NCBI RefSeq assembly: GCF_933775445.1
Contig: NC_065878.1
Location: forward strand, 7,462,001-7,526,000
DNA from: Argentina anserina
Lineage: Eukaryota > Streptophyta > Magnoliopsida > Rosales > Rosaceae
DNA length: 64,000 nucleotides
Direction of reading: 5' to 3'
How positions within the stretch are numbered: the first letter of the stretch is position 1; the number at the start of each line of letters is the position of its first letter. Position numbers and translations under genes: made by a program. This document shows, piece after piece, positions 46,426 through 59,799 of this stretch. The notes beneath the pieces are model-generated. The model searched no databases and was not told where the DNA came from. It saw nothing but the letters and a program-made list of their open reading frames with translations.

Positions 46426-49400
46426 TTATGCGTGCCTCAGACTATCCTCATCCGTCATCATAATGTCATCTATTCTGCTAGCAAACTCCCTGTCATCATC
46501 ATCATCATCACCATCACTATTTACATCAACTTCATAATCACTGTCTACATCAGAACTCGCATACAAAGTATGACATGAGTTCCAATCAGGAGGGAAGGTC
46601 TTCTGCAGGGCTTCTGTAAGGTCACCACCTGTTCTTTCAATTTTGCATAAGCACCTTGACCAGTGAACTGCAGTTCCCATATCCACAGTCAAACCAGATT
46701 CTATCATCTCCTTGCAGATAGACAGAGACCGGAATAAATGTAAGCTTCAGCAACAGTTGCCCTTGACAACAGAGATGTCATCAAGCAATGGTACACAGCT
46801 TTGTCTGGTTTCAATCCAGCCGACTTCATATCTCTGAAGCATCTCAATGCCTTCTCTGGTAGAGACGCACGCGCCCAACCATGTATCAAAGTTGTATACG
46901 TTTTAATATTTGGCTTCACTCCAAAAGTTCTCATTTCTTCAATTGTTTTCACAGCTCTCTGACAGACAAATTTCACTTACATTACAATTTGGCAGAACTA
47001 AATTGAAAATAAAAATAATAAAAATGAGGTTCTCCGTGTCTATTGGTGCTTACAACTGAATTCAAGAAAGATATGCAATAAACTGAATCACTTGGCCAGA
47101 CAGGATTGTGACAAACATATAGGAACGCAAATCATCTTACTTCCTTTATGACGATGCAAAGACTGACCAAAATTCATTTCATACTATATAATAATTAAAA
47201 AAAAACAGAAAAGATGTTATGGAGCCACATTTGGTAGTGCTTGATTTATAACAAACTGAAAAAAGGAAAGGAAAAAAATGATTGGGGATTATATGCCACA
47301 TTTGGTTGCTAAAAGCAGGGGGAAGGTTCAAATTAGCGAGAAAGATGAAGGGATAGAGGAGGAACCTCTCTTTTGAGGAATAGGTTGGAGGAAAAACGCT
47401 ATCACTGGAAGCCGTTCCTCATCAACCGAACAATAGGAATATAGTCAATACAAGAAGAAATTAAAAGAGGATACCTGCATGTCTCCAGCCTTGCAACAAG
47501 CGTTTATGAAAGACGTGTAGGAGTGTATATCAGGTTGAACCCCTTCCCGTTTCATTTGCTGCATCAAGTCAGCAGCCTCCCAAACATCACCTCTTCGAGC
47601 CCATCTGCACCAAAAGGGAAAAATTATGTCAGCGACACCAGAAAGGTCAAAAGGCAGAAAATAGAATCAAAGAACACAGTAGAGATTATACTATACTGGA
47701 CACGGTCATATAAATTTGCATGAGTATCTACATAACAACTTTCACAATACTAATAGATTAAAGACAGATGAAAGTGTGATGATTCAAAGTATATCAGTAG
47801 CATCAAGGTATATCAAACCATACCCATCAACTAATATGTTGTACACAAAGGTGTTCCTTGGAATCTTTTGAGTACTCATTTCCTCGGTGACAGCTAAAGC
47901 ACTTTGCATTTTGCCTGCTTTGCAACATGCCTTCAGCAATGCCTCATATGTGAAAACATCAATATCTAGGCCATCATTCCTCAACTTGGAAAAGTACTCG
48001 AAAGCTTTCCCAGTATCACCTAAAGATGCATAACCATTCATGATAGTTGTGTATGTGTGTTGATTTGGACTAATGCCTGCAAGTGTCATCTCATCCAATA
48101 TTTCAACAGCCTTATCCATCTGCAAAACAAAAGGGATGACTTGGGGTTACAACTGGAGTGAAGAGGCAATCTGAGCATAATCACCAGGCTAAAAAACACA
48201 GATGATTAATCAAGTGCTTCCAGACATTAGAAGTACCAGCAGGGTCCAAAATGAAGCAGGGAATCTTGCATCCAATTATCTTATTTCTTACAAATTACAA
48301 CAGTTTTAAGATAAGCAAAAGAACCATGCATTACTCAAGAATCTCTTTGACAGGGTAATGCATGTCAACCCAATTCTATGAAATAAAATGATGTGGACCT
48401 GCTGATTTGTTGAATCCACATTAAAAGATTATGTATTCCAACATACTAGAGACCATAACTAATACAACTATAAAAACAAAAATAAGAAGATTCCGCACAA
48501 GTACCTGAATAGTATTATTATACTATTGGTCAACTGACGTTATAAAATAGTGATCTAGACTTAAAGGTTTAGATAACTGAACCACAATCTAGGGTGTCTA
48601 CAACAAATCACATTATTTCAGTTCCCATCAGAAGAAATCTCTCTTAGCAAGGACCCACACATGTCATACATTATATAGGTCAAGTATATTACCTGCCGCT
48701 TCTCCACAAGACCAAGAACTAGAGCATTGAATGTATGCACAGTTGGAATGCATCCACTCATCCTCATCATATCAAAAATCTCTAGGGCTCTTCTCATATC
48801 TCCAGCTCTAGCAAAGCCATGTATTATCGGCATAAATGTACGTGATGTAGGTCTATGCCTCTCCTTCTGCATTTCTTTGACAGTGCGAACAGCCCAATTC
48901 ATGTTACCCATTCCACAAAATGCTGTTATAATGTTATTATACAGGACAACATCAGGCTTCAAACCATCCTTCATCAAATCTTCTATAACTGCAAATGCAT
49001 TAGCCCAGTCTTTTAACTTTAAGAATCCGTTAATCAACATGGAATACGTCTTCATGTTATGTTTTATGCTGGCTGTTTCCATCATCTTGCTGACTTCCAA
49101 CGCTTTAGAAACTTTTCCACCCTGAAAGTGTAGGTATTGCCAAATGGCATTGAATGCAGTCAGAGAGGTAGCCGGATAAAAAAAGAAACAAGAATATACT
49201 TGGGTGATTTTGTTCATTAAGAATATTTCATTAGCTTCTCTTAAGGGTGAGAATGTTTTAACCACTGTTTCAAGTAAGTTTGACTGCCAGAGAGGATAAG
49301 CAGGTCAATTGAGGTTGCAAGTTTGAATGATTACATCCGTCATAAAAAGAAACAAACAATACTACAAGATATTCTGCCTAAACTTCCACAAGATTTTCAT

Positions 49401-51186
49401 TTTGTTGGCAAAGTGGTGTACTAAGTAAACAGAAACCCTTAATGGCATTCACCCAGAATATATGGAAACAATTAATCTTCACTTTTTTGTGATAATGTTA
49501 TACAGTGCAATACCTTGACGTAAAGATTGATCAGACATCCATAACTGATGATAGAAGGTGTGAAGCCGCATTCCTATGATGATGAGAAAGTGTAAGTGTC
49601 TGGAAGATAAAAGAGACAAATGATTATGTACATTTGACAAATCTGTAATACGATACTTATCTCTCCTAGACTTTGTATGATAAGTTAAGACATGTAAATG
49701 CCATAAATATAACTTCTGAATTATGAATTGAGACTTAAAAGTCAATCGCACATTCCTTAAGAGGCAAATGTGAAGGATAGGTTAATTCACTGTACCCTAT
49801 CATGTATGTTATTTATTCATTTCATATACTAGCAACAAATTGTAACATGTTAAATTTCCAGGAAGAGATCTTATTAGTAACTATATAGCTGGTTAATTTT
49901 CATTTAATTGTAAATACTAATTATAGTTAAGAGCATAGAACTTTTATCATCCCATTTAACTAATCACTAATCATAAGTCTTTACAAGAATTGATTTTGCA
50001 GTTATGTAACCAATTTTTCTAAAATAAAACAGATCACTTATGGATGTTTCAAAAGAAACGCATATCAGCATAGGCATAAGAACTATTTCACCAAATTTTG
50101 TACCTTCAGTCGCTCAAACACAATCAAGCATTTCTCTTCATTGCCAACCATTGTGTAGCCATCCATCATGGTGTGATATATGTCAATAGGAGCATCTATA
50201 CCTGCTTCTTCCATTTCCCGTACCAATGCCTCAGCTCGATCCATATTACATGTTTGACTGTATATTACACAATTTATTAAAAGAAGAGAAATCAGCTTGG
50301 CATAAATGCAAAAATCCTCAATATTGAACTTGGAGCACTAATTCTAGATATCAGATTTTAAAAGTAACTTGATATAGGACAGTTTCAACAAAGACTTCCT
50401 AATGCGCTCATCTTTCAACTTGTAGAATCTCAGGTTGTAATAGTGAGAATTTGTCTGTGCATATAATAATAATACTGAACTTAGAACACTCACCAATGAG
50501 CATAAACAATATTCCCATAAATGAACACTCAAAACCCTGCCGTCAAACTCCACCGCCTTCATGGCGGACTTGGTCGCGTTGGGACCGCCGCCGTATATAA
50601 CAAACCCGAAACCGGCGTTCCTCTCGGTGCTGTCACGTCCCTTGATCAGAATCACACTCGCTATCGGTCCGAATTGCCGGAAAAACTCCGCCACCTCGGT
50701 TTTCTTCACCCAGTTCGGTAAATTCCCTACGAATATCTTCCCCTCTTGCCGGAACTCGGCTCTGGACGGCGCCGGTTTCTTCTTCCAGTCATTGTAGCTA
50801 ACTGCTTGTCCTTCTTCTTCGTCGGAGGAGGAGTCTTCGATGTCCGGCGGAGGAGGAGAGAGCTTGCTGGTGAGCCAGAGCTTGTTGGTGAGAGAAGCGG
50901 TGGCGGTGGTGGGAGGTGGAGTGGGGACATGGGTGGAATTAGTGAGGTTTTTGAAGGGGTTAAGAGGGGATTTTGGGGACGGGTTTGGCGGGGCGAGGAG
51001 GAGGAGGAGGAGGAGGAGTGGAGATGGTTTTGGGGCGACGGAGTTGGTTAGAGGAGGGTTGAGAATTGGGGGGTTTGAGGGAGAAGGCGGTGGTGGTGGG
51101 TTTGGGATAGTGATAGTGATAGCATGGGGTGGAGACTGAGAACTAGGGCTGGACTTTTTGACACCGAAAAAATCGAAATCGGCCAT
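46426..51186 (-). pseudogene. PPR4-like RRM-PPR protein, internally deleted and frameshifted
   Basis: PPR4 is a chloroplast RNA-binding protein (RRM plus about 16 PPR motifs) needed for rps12 trans-splicing. Exons: 50494-51186, 50104-50257, 49514-49573, 48693-49121, 47824-48119, 47475-47604 and 46426-46958, with matching phases at the checked junctions. Exon 1 gives a Pro/Ser-rich N-terminus, then an RRM (IFVGNLPNWVKK; NAGFGFVIYGG). PPR units follow, e.g. TCNMDRAEALVREMEEAGID, WARRGDVWEAADLMQQMKRE. Defects: in exon 1 the RRM (FDGRVLSV) runs straight into a segment whose other frame reads IYGNIVYAH, so the coding for roughly 190 residues present in relatives is missing and the frame shifts. 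In the last exon one base is lost near 46715-46730 (after EAYIYSG). The acidic tail at 46426-46600 is out of frame with the rest. Confidence 0.85.
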
Positions 51187-51872
51187 AACCGAACCGCACC
51201 GAAATTGAGAAATCGGAACCGAACGGAATCACCGCGTCGGTGTCGGAAACCAAACCGAACCGAACTGAGAATTGACATTTAAGGTTATAACTTGTATTTG
51301 ATGAACATATGTAATCGATTGGGTGCTTATGCAAAACATAAATTTGGTAATAAATATATAAATGTATAGATATGTGATTTTGTACAAGGTAATATATGAT
51401 TTTGATTTTTGTATGTGTACAATTATGCATGCAGAGATCTAATGTAATGTTTTTGGGTTTTGTCAACTAGCCCTCATGTTAAGACAAGTCTGAACATTCG
51501 GTGATGAAACTCATGGGGTTTAATGTTTATTTTGGTTAACTTGTTGTGTTTCAGCAAAACACTATTTTTGTTTACTTAATATTTGAGTTCTTGATATTTG
51601 GTGAATATAACTTAATTAAAGTATTGAACTTGTAGCTTACTCCTTCACTTTTAATCTTTTTATTTTCACTAGTCAAGTACGAAATGTCAATAAGGATATT
51701 AGGTTTTGTAACCGAAACAAAACCGAAACCGAACCGAATTATAGGTTAACCGAAATCGCGATTTCTATGTATATTTTTCGGTTTCGGTTTTGGAAAACAT
51801 GAAACCGAAAATTCGGTGTCGATTTTCGGTTAGTGCTCATAAACCGAACCGTTGGCATCGAGTCCAGCTCTA
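51144..51872. mobile_element. hAT-type MITE inserted in PPR4 exon 1 (729 bp)
   Basis: TAGGGCTGGACT at 51144 and the inverted AGTCCAGCTCTA ending at 51872 are flanked by identical CTGAGAAC at 51136-51143 and 51873-51880. Interior has many AACCGAA/TTCGGTT words, typical of a widespread plant hAT MITE. The first 43 bases supply the ATG and about 14 codons of the PPR4 reading frame. Confidence 0.85.
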
Positions 51873-51880
51873 CTGAGAAC

Positions 51881-53154
51881 TTCTTCTTCTTCTTCTTCTT
51901 CTTTGCTACTGCTCACGAGTATCCCATAAAACTGGTAATATAATAATTAATAAATAATTCATTCTTTAGTATAAGACTAGTGTTCACTCATTCTAAAAAA
52001 AGAAAAAGAAAAAAGAAAACCTAGTGTTCACTGTTTCTCGCCTGACTTTAGAGGCTAGTGTTTTTGATTTGCAAGGTATTTGCTAAGACTCGGACCGGTT
52101 CTAAAATACTCGTTTTTTCGCGGAACTCTAACTGGAATTGAAAAAGAAAAAATGGTCCGGATTTAACATAATTTATTTCCGGAACCGGAATTGAATCGAA
52201 TCATAAATATCATATTAGTTTCCGAGTTTTTACGGTTTCAAAAATTTACTGTAATATATATTTATATCAAAGCCTTAAACAATAACTATATAAAATAGCA
52301 ATTTCAAAATGCAAATATAGAACGTCAATAGCCTCTTTAGTACAATTACCCGATCAACAATTAACATACTCAATTATTTCAAAAATAATTGAGATATATA
52401 TATATATATATATCAAGGTAATAAAAAACGATATGCGTTAATCGGGCGGACAGCTGAAAACCAGCGCCCAGAGTATTAATCGAGGATTAATCGGATTTGT
52501 ATTTTTGTGTATATTTTTAATTTTTTAATAACAAATAATTATATAAATATAATTAAAATAATAATATAATGCATGAAATTAATGTAAAAAATATAATGTC
52601 TAGAATAATGAAAATACATATGTTCTTAATCCTTAGAAATGTTCAACAATATTGATCTAATGATCTTAACCTCTTAGGAAAAAAAAAAGAAATACAATCC
52701 AACAAGAATGAACTTAGGAAAATCAATAATAAGAAACACAATTCACCAACCCTTTAGAAAATAAGAAAAATAATTCAAACAACGGGAATGCATTCTTGCA
52801 AGCCTATTCCCTCGAAGCTCATCAAATTGTTCTTCTCCATATCCTTCAAATACTTCTTCTGTATCCGAATCAAACTCAAAATCCAGAACTTAAAAAAAAG
52901 CCTAGCTGCCCAGGATGTTAATCTTCTCTTGTCTCTAAATCAACGACTATGCCGTCGACTTGAGAATCAAGGAGATTGGCTTGCTGGTATAGTAATTAGT
53001 AGGAGTCTACGCAGTAAAGAAAAGAAAGTGATGAGGGATGCGGCGACGAAAGATGTTTATATTAGGGATTTTTCTTATATAGTCGTGAATACTCGGTTCT
53101 AACGGCTCCAAAATCATTTTCCAAACTAGGAACCGAAATTGAATCGAATGTCGA
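51881..53154. other. AT-rich spacer with MITE-like fragments
   Basis: A (TTC)n run at 51881-51902 is native sequence of the PPR4 leader. 52090-52235 holds GGACCGG/GGAACCGG and AATTGAATCGAATC words that recur near 53090-53145, suggesting the two ends of another decayed element. 52435-52500 has repeated attaatcgg words. (TA)n lies near 52394-52412. Confidence 0.45.
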
Positions 53155-54132
53155 CTGGGAGTTGTCTTGTGAACAAGGTGGACTTTCTTTATAAAACATG
53201 TGGACCGGATGTCGTGCTAAAAGTAGACCTAGTTCCACCACATTTTCCAGAAGGTCTACGACTGGGACGAGGGTCTTTGCGAGCCTCATAGACATGTATT
53301 CATAACATAGTTTACTTACTTTTTATGGAACTGTACTCCATGGTGAAGTAGTTTTAATCTAAATCATCATTTCCCTTAGTATAATGGAACAGATTTACCA
53401 TGTAAAAAGATTTACACTGAATACATATGTGGGTGTTACGAATGAAGTAGGCATTTACGTAGTGTCTTCTAGTGGATTCGGCGACAGGTTGATATTCGTA
53501 GGGTTAATGAGGTAGTAGCTAGGGTTTGTGGGAAACTATGTCGATCGAGATCTATTGCATTTGTCACCACTAACGTGTATACGCATTGGGAATGACGATC
53601 ACATCGAACGTGGATGATGATCACTTACAAACTGGTGAAAGTCTGATATGTTCCACGAAGATCAAGCATCAATCACTCCTGGTGGGATCTAGGGTGGTCA
53701 TAGCTTCAACGAACAAACGATCGATCACCTATAGTGAACTTACACATAATACATGGCCGGGCATTAGCCACGGATTTCGTGCTCTAACTATTACGTGTGG
53801 GTAACATAGTTGACTTCATGTACTAGGTTTGGGTTTAGCTTGGATTTCCACATAATCCTCGTTTTGGAGTTTAGTGTTTAGTATTTAGAGTTTAGAGTTT
53901 AGTGGTTTCTAGGGTTTTAGCAACATGACATGGAAAATGAAAAATACTAGGTTTTATACCTCGTTTATGTATTGTTACAGCCGTACACACATACTCTCCC
54001 TTTCCTCGTACGGGTACACATGGTGGTTTGGGGTGAGCTCCAGAGTGGGGGCCGGTGGGGTTGGTTGGGCAATGACGGAGCCACCTGCCTCATCACCATA
54101 CCGATTTTTCCAAAATACCTACACGGGGAACG
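53155..54132 (+). repeat. about 1-kb repeat unit, copy 1
   Basis: Begins GAGTTGTCTTGTGAACAAGG. The first 550 bases reappear in the next copy (54133-54195 continued at 59057-59661), giving a period near 978 bp. The tail contains CATCACCATACCGATTTTTC, a motif also found at 61010-61030. Short frames inside are not conserved as protein. Confidence 0.7.
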
Positions 54133-55142
54133 GAAGTTGTCTTGTGAACAAAGTGGACATTCTTTGTAAAACATGTGGACCGGATGTAGCGCTAAGGCTG
54201 TGTTTGTTTCAAAGAATGGAAAGGAAAGGAAACATATTCTTTGAGTTTTTCTTAGACATGGGAAACTTTAATTCCAATCATGTTTCCTTTCTTCTGTTTG
54301 GCAAACTCTGGAATATAGTCAAGGATATAATTTGAAGTTCCACATCCAGTGTTTGGTATTCCTTTGGAAAGGAAACATAATGCTATCCATTTTTCCAAAA
54401 ATACCCTGAACTCTCATGAATGAAAAAACACCAGAGGAAGAAAGAATATAAATCTAGTAGACCTAGGTTTTACCAACTATACATAAGCATGAGAATCTGG
54501 TGATAGTTATTGGAAGTTATAGACGTAGTTCAATTATCATAAGTATGCATTATATCCTTCCAAACAAGAATAAACAAGCAACTAAAATTAAAAAATAAAG
54601 TTCATATTTCTTCGGTAAATTAAAATGTACAGGAAAACCAGTATGCATTGTTTTTGCCAATAACATTGACATACATCGACATATATACAAAAATAATTTA
54701 ATTTCATGTACTTTGCTTTGCAAATATACATCCTGCATATCATGATCAGTGATATCAATTTGATTTTCATGTAGTTTACTTAATCTTATCATGTATTCAA
54801 TTCCTAAACATATATCAAAGAAAAAGATCTCAACATATCATATCAAATGATAAACAAACCACCAACATCAAAAAACAAGTAAATCTCGTATAAAAGAAGA
54901 CAAGTAAATCTGAAATTACAATATCACATGGATAATAAGTCATGGTATATATCACAACATAAGTGGAATTCAGATTAGATTACATACAACATTTGAAAGA
55001 GAGTTTGATCATAATATAATGTTGAGCCTGCACTTGCACTCCAAAATATAAACAAAAGAAACTTTCAGGCCCAACTCTTCGTGTTAGCATCCATTAACAA
55101 AAACCACTCTCATACCAACATTACTCGTGAGCATTCATTATT

Positions 55143-56203
55143 CTATGGGTTAAGAAGGTTATAAACCATTTGGCCCTTTAGATTGTCAGGTAGGCTGAAA
55201 AAGAGCTCAACTTTGGAGTCATCTTTAATAATATTAGTAGCAGCATCAAGCACAAGCAAATCATTCATACCATCAATTTTCATAAGCTCTTCGACAAGTT
55301 TACCTCTTTTCATAGATGTTGAATTTTCTTTCAACAATACTTCTTTCATAGTCTCCAAATGTGTCTTTGTCACATCGACAAAAGAACGTAGTGTGCTAGC
55401 CATGTCACCTAAGCATTGATAATATGCGTCCCTTGGTCGCTTTCTAGTTTGAGTTGCACTAGGAGCAGAAGGTGTGTGAGTGGCAGGTGTAGGAACAACA
55501 TCTTCAGCCAGGCCATCTCCTTCAAGATCAAGGGATTCATCATCATTGTTCAAATTTTCTTCCACTTCAGCAAGTCCTTCAGTTTTCAACCTATTGGCTC
55601 GATCTTTTCCAAAAGCTTCAACCAAATGATCATAATGAATGAATGGTCTAAGTCTTAGTCCTTTTGCATCTTTGTGACTCTGTCATGCACAACATAAATA
55701 GACTTGTCATAATCATAATGAATGAAGGATTCAAATCTGCCATAGGTTTAAATGCATGTCAATAGAAGTGGATATTAGATTTCAAAATTCTAATTAAAAA
55801 CTTGCAATTTAGATTTAACAAAACAAACCTTAACCCAATCATCATACACTTGTTATTCGCATACTATCATTTTATTCTCATGATCCCATGAGAAACCACT
55901 TGAGTTAGTTATCATTTCAGAGATGGCAAGTGTTTGTTTCTTTAGTGTCTTCACACGAGACACAATGTGGGAATCTGCTTTCAAGCCAGAACTTGGTAGT
56001 TTCCGTTGTATAATTCTTTCAAATTCTCCTAGATAACCAGCCTTGAATCCATTGTTAGCCTTCCAGCTCCCAGCTTGACAAATTTCAGTCAAAGCCTCAA
56101 CTAGAGCTACATCTTCAAATTTGGTCCAAGTGCGGTTTGGTGGCTTCACTTTCTTTCCTCCAGTTCTACTAGCCGCGGATCCTGTATTTACTTGCGAGTC
56201 CAT
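55143..56203 (-). pseudogene. PIF/Harbinger ORF1, Myb/SANT-like DNA-binding protein
   Basis: This protein partners the transposase, helping it reach the nucleus and bind the element ends. Exon 1 is 55829-56203. It has a trihelix/Myb-SANT domain with WTKFEDVALVEALTE, FERIIQRKLPSSGLK and VSRVKTLKKQ, then SGFSWDHENKMIV. Exon 2 (55143-55679) carries GLRLRPFIHYDHLVEAFGKD, an acidic stretch and a C-terminal helix ending FSLPDNLKGQMVYNLLNP. A TAA at 55853-55855 interrupts exon 1 just before YDDWVK and the intron donor. Apart from that stop the gene is complete. Confidence 0.82.
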
Positions 56204-56703
56204 CCTACATAAAAGAGGAATTGAGATTAATATTTCTCTTTAGTCTACATAACATATGAACATCAATTAACTGAAAAATCAAGCTATGTATTCAACTAAA
56301 CTTAGAATACAAGTCAGTAAATCATGAACAATCAGAATGAATGGCATCATTAAGCATAGGGATTTCATTATGGTTTGCTCCACTTCAATTCCAAGAACCT
56401 GGAAGTAACTATATCACCTGTTATATTCTTATCAATTCAAATTTTACAATAAATAATAAAGCACTGATTAATAATAATAAATTTTATACCAAAGATTAGC
56501 AATAATAGATAAACACATAATACATGAGTAATTCTTCCTTAGGGTCATGTACAAAATCAGTTTCTCAAAAGCAACAAGTACCAATATACAAGGAAGTTAC
56601 ATACAACACCATATAGAAGATAACATATTAGAATAAAACCACCAGTACAGCAAAAAGTCTTCAGTTCTTCTTTTAGTCTAATAAACACTCCAATTCAGTT
56701 TTT

Positions 56704-57962
56704 TCATCTTGTGTTCCTATTTCGTGTCCATTCCTCAAATATTTGTGTTGCTAATTCTCTCCTCCAATTGTTCCATTGGTCTGATGAGTTAATGAAATTG
56801 ATCATATCATCATTATCATTATCATCATCAACTTCTTCATCTTGGCCAGCATTTAATTGATTTTCTAAAGGATCAATTGCAATTTCCCTTCTAATAAGGT
56901 TGTGAAGCAAGCAACACGCTATGATAATTCGACATTGTGTCTTCACTGGAAAAAAACGAAGGACTTCTTAGAATCGCCCAACGCATCTTAAGTAGCCCAA
57001 AACACCTCTCTATCACATTTCTAGCAGATGAATGCTTCATATTAAAAAATTGTTCAGGAGTGGCAGGCTGATATTCTTGTCTCCATTCATTTAAATGATA
57101 TTTTTGACCTCTATATAGAGCAAGAAACCGTTCCCCATTTGGATATCCAACATCAACAAGGTAGTAATACCCTATTAGATAAAGTAAAAAAAATGTAATT
57201 ACGTACTTTAATGAAAATCAATACTAGGATAAAAAAACAAAAAAATTATGACAAAAAATAGTAATTTTGACATTTGCTCACCATGGGAGACTCGCAATCC
57301 ATGTCTCCTACTAATAGCATAACGCAATACTCTTGAATCTGCAGCTGAACCCTCCCAACCAGGTAATACATAAATGAATTGCATATCTTGGGAGCATACT
57401 CCCAAAACGTTTGTAGCAATTTCACCCTTCCTACTTCTATATCTAGGCTTGTCAACTTCCGGAACATGTACTCTAACATAAGTTCATCTAGCGCCCCAAG
57501 ACAATTCTACAACAATAAGCAACTTATAATGTATTTTGTTCTTTAGTTTGTAGTGTAAAAAGAATAATAGATATGTGTATCTTAAACCATTTCCATTTCA
57601 CATCAGATGAGTTTTCAGGAACCGGTTCTGGTGTTTTTAACAATTGTCTTTGTAGACGTAGGACTGCTCTTAATACCACATTGAAATATCTACTAACTGT
57701 CTCCCCCGAACGCAAAAATCTATCTTGTATGATTCTTTTTTTTCATGTGTGCAAGAATATGCAAGAACATAGCCACCATTTCCTCCACAGAGACATGTCT
57801 TGTGTCTCTCAAATTGCTAGATATGCGTAACATCGAGCATAATGTGCTAAACGTATGTCTATCCATCCGAAGACTGTTTATGCATCTTACATCACTAAGA
57901 TACACCATTCGTTGAAAATTTCCAATTCTTGAAATAGAATCATAAATAGATCGAGATTTCAA
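56704..57962 (-). pseudogene. PIF/Harbinger DDE transposase
   Basis: Catalyses cut-and-paste transposition with TWA target preference. N-terminal helical region: ISRIGNFQRMVYLSDVRC, DTRHVSVEEMVAMFLHIL. Then GETVSRYFNVVLRAVLRL. The DDE triad is recognisable as the D of CLGALD, the D of GSAADSRVL and the E of NVIERCFGLL. The C-terminus has CRIIIACCLLHNLIRRE and an acidic patch. Lesions: a frameshift near 57725-57735 (after HILAHMKK), a missing base right after CLGALD near 57490, and an extra T near 56950 in FFF before PVKTQC. An intron with a GTGAGC donor lies at about 57170-57285. A possible first exon (MESSLESLIDYPALLLAS) is at 58671-58733. Confidence 0.85.
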
Positions 57963-59799
57963 TCATACTTACGATAGTGTCGTTCTGCAATGATATACAT
58001 CATAACGTATATCATGACAACAAAATTAAGTAAATCCTTAATATTGTCCAGCATTAGAAGAATCTTTTTTGTCTTCGACAAGGTTCTACGGGCCATAATT
58101 GCATATCAAATTTTCTTTCTTATGAATCTAATATACAAAGCAACTAAAATGAAAAAAACAAACAAACATAACATTGAAATCATATCATGTTAATTTGACC
58201 TAAACAGAACATTGAAATCATAGTAGCCATTGCCTATTATTATTAATCTATTGCCTACTTTGTTTGTTCTCCATAGACAGATGAACAACAAAATTATACA
58301 GGAAGAAACTAGCAACTAAAAGTCTCAAACATAAACAAATATTGATGTGTCTCTCTTATTCTTATCAGACCCATAAGCTAACTTTCATTACAGTGCCAAT
58401 AGATATTTCACAAAACCCAAACAGAGTGAAAAAGAAAGCAATTTTGTATGTATCTCTAGAACAACAATCGTATTTCACATACTCGGATCAGGGAAGAAGA
58501 TCAAAAATCTCAAAAAGATTGGATTTTGATTCTAAATTCGGAACAACAACCTTATACAAAATAACTCTATCTTTTAATAAAACCCAACCATAATGAAATC
58601 AATCAACAAGGATGATTCATGAAGATACCATTGAACAAATAATAATAGTTGCATAAGATATGAGACATACTGGAAGTTGTGAAGCAAGAAGAAGAGCTGG
58701 GTAGTCGATCAATGATTCAAGTGAGCTCTCCATTTCTGATATGGCGTATTTCTTATCTTTGTTGATTGTGGATAAAAGATGTGGACTTGAGTTATATAAA
58801 AGATGTAGAGTTGACAGGATAAATATGGTAATTTATAATTTTTAGTAGGGATAATTATGTCCTAAATATTATAAATAGATGATGAGATTGGGAGGGAAAG
58901 TGAATCATTTGGGGGGATGGAGGAAACCAATATCCGCCCAATTTTCCTGCTGGTAGGGATTTTTTTCCTTTCCCACTCTTTTACTTTGGATCTCAAACAT
59001 AAGAAAGCAATGACTTTCCTTTCCCATGGGTTATAATCCTTGAAACAAACATAGCCTAAAAGTAGACCTAGTTTCACCACATTTTTTCAGAAGGTCTACG
59101 ACTGGGACGAGGGCCGTCTTTACGAGCCTTGTAGACATGTATTCATAACATAGTTTACTTACTTTTTATGGAGCCATACTCCTTGGTGATGTAGTTTTAA
59201 TCTAAACCGTCATTATTTTGACTAAATATACCAGAACGAATGGTTATCTTGATTCATTAGAAATTGGACAGGTAAGGAAATTTTTTGTTGAGTTACGGAC
59301 TTACTTAAAAACAAATAAACCGCAGTCTCCCTTAGTATAATGGAACAAATTTACCGTGTGAAACGATTTACACTGAATACATACGTGGGTGTTACGAACG
59401 AAGTAGGCATCTACGTAGTGCCTTCTAGTGGATTTGGTGGCCAGGTTGATATTCGTAGGGTTAATGAGGTAGTAGCTAGGGTTCGTGGAAAACTATGCCG
59501 ATCAAGATCTATTGCATTCATCACCACTAACATGTATACACATTGGGAATGACGATCACATCGAACGGGGACAATGATCACTTACAAACTAGTGGAAGTT
59601 TGATACGGACCACGAAGATCGAGCCCCAATCACTCTTGGTGGGATATAGGGTGACCATGGCAAGAGAAGCTTTTTTCTCGGTTATTGTTGAGATCCCGGC
59701 AAAAATGTAGAGAAGGCGGTGAGTAGTTTCTGTTTTGTTTTACACTTTGCAAAAACAAAAAATCAGACTTCTTTTACTTTTTAATCCCTAATTCGATCG

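Larger units (their letters stand above)
54196..59056 (-). mobile_element. PIF/Harbinger DNA transposon, 4.86 kb, near-complete
   Basis: Terminal inverted repeats GGCTGTGTTTGTTTC at 54196 and GAAACAAACATAGCC ending at 59056, with TAA duplicated at 54193-54195 and 59057-59059. It contains both PIF genes on the minus strand, a Myb/SANT-like ORF1 (55143-56203) and a DDE transposase (56704-57962, perhaps starting at 58733). Each carries one or a few point lesions, so it was autonomous until recently. Confidence 0.9.
54133..59661 (+). repeat. about 1-kb repeat unit, copy 2, split by a transposon
   Basis: 54133-54195 and 59057-59661 together align with copy 1; the junction at TAA is filled by a PIF/Harbinger element. 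After 59661 it diverges from copy 1. Confidence 0.75.

Noticed and set aside
50521..51139. Plus-strand Gly/Arg-rich frames
   Set aside because: Antisense to the Pro-rich N-terminus and RRM of the PPR4-like gene.
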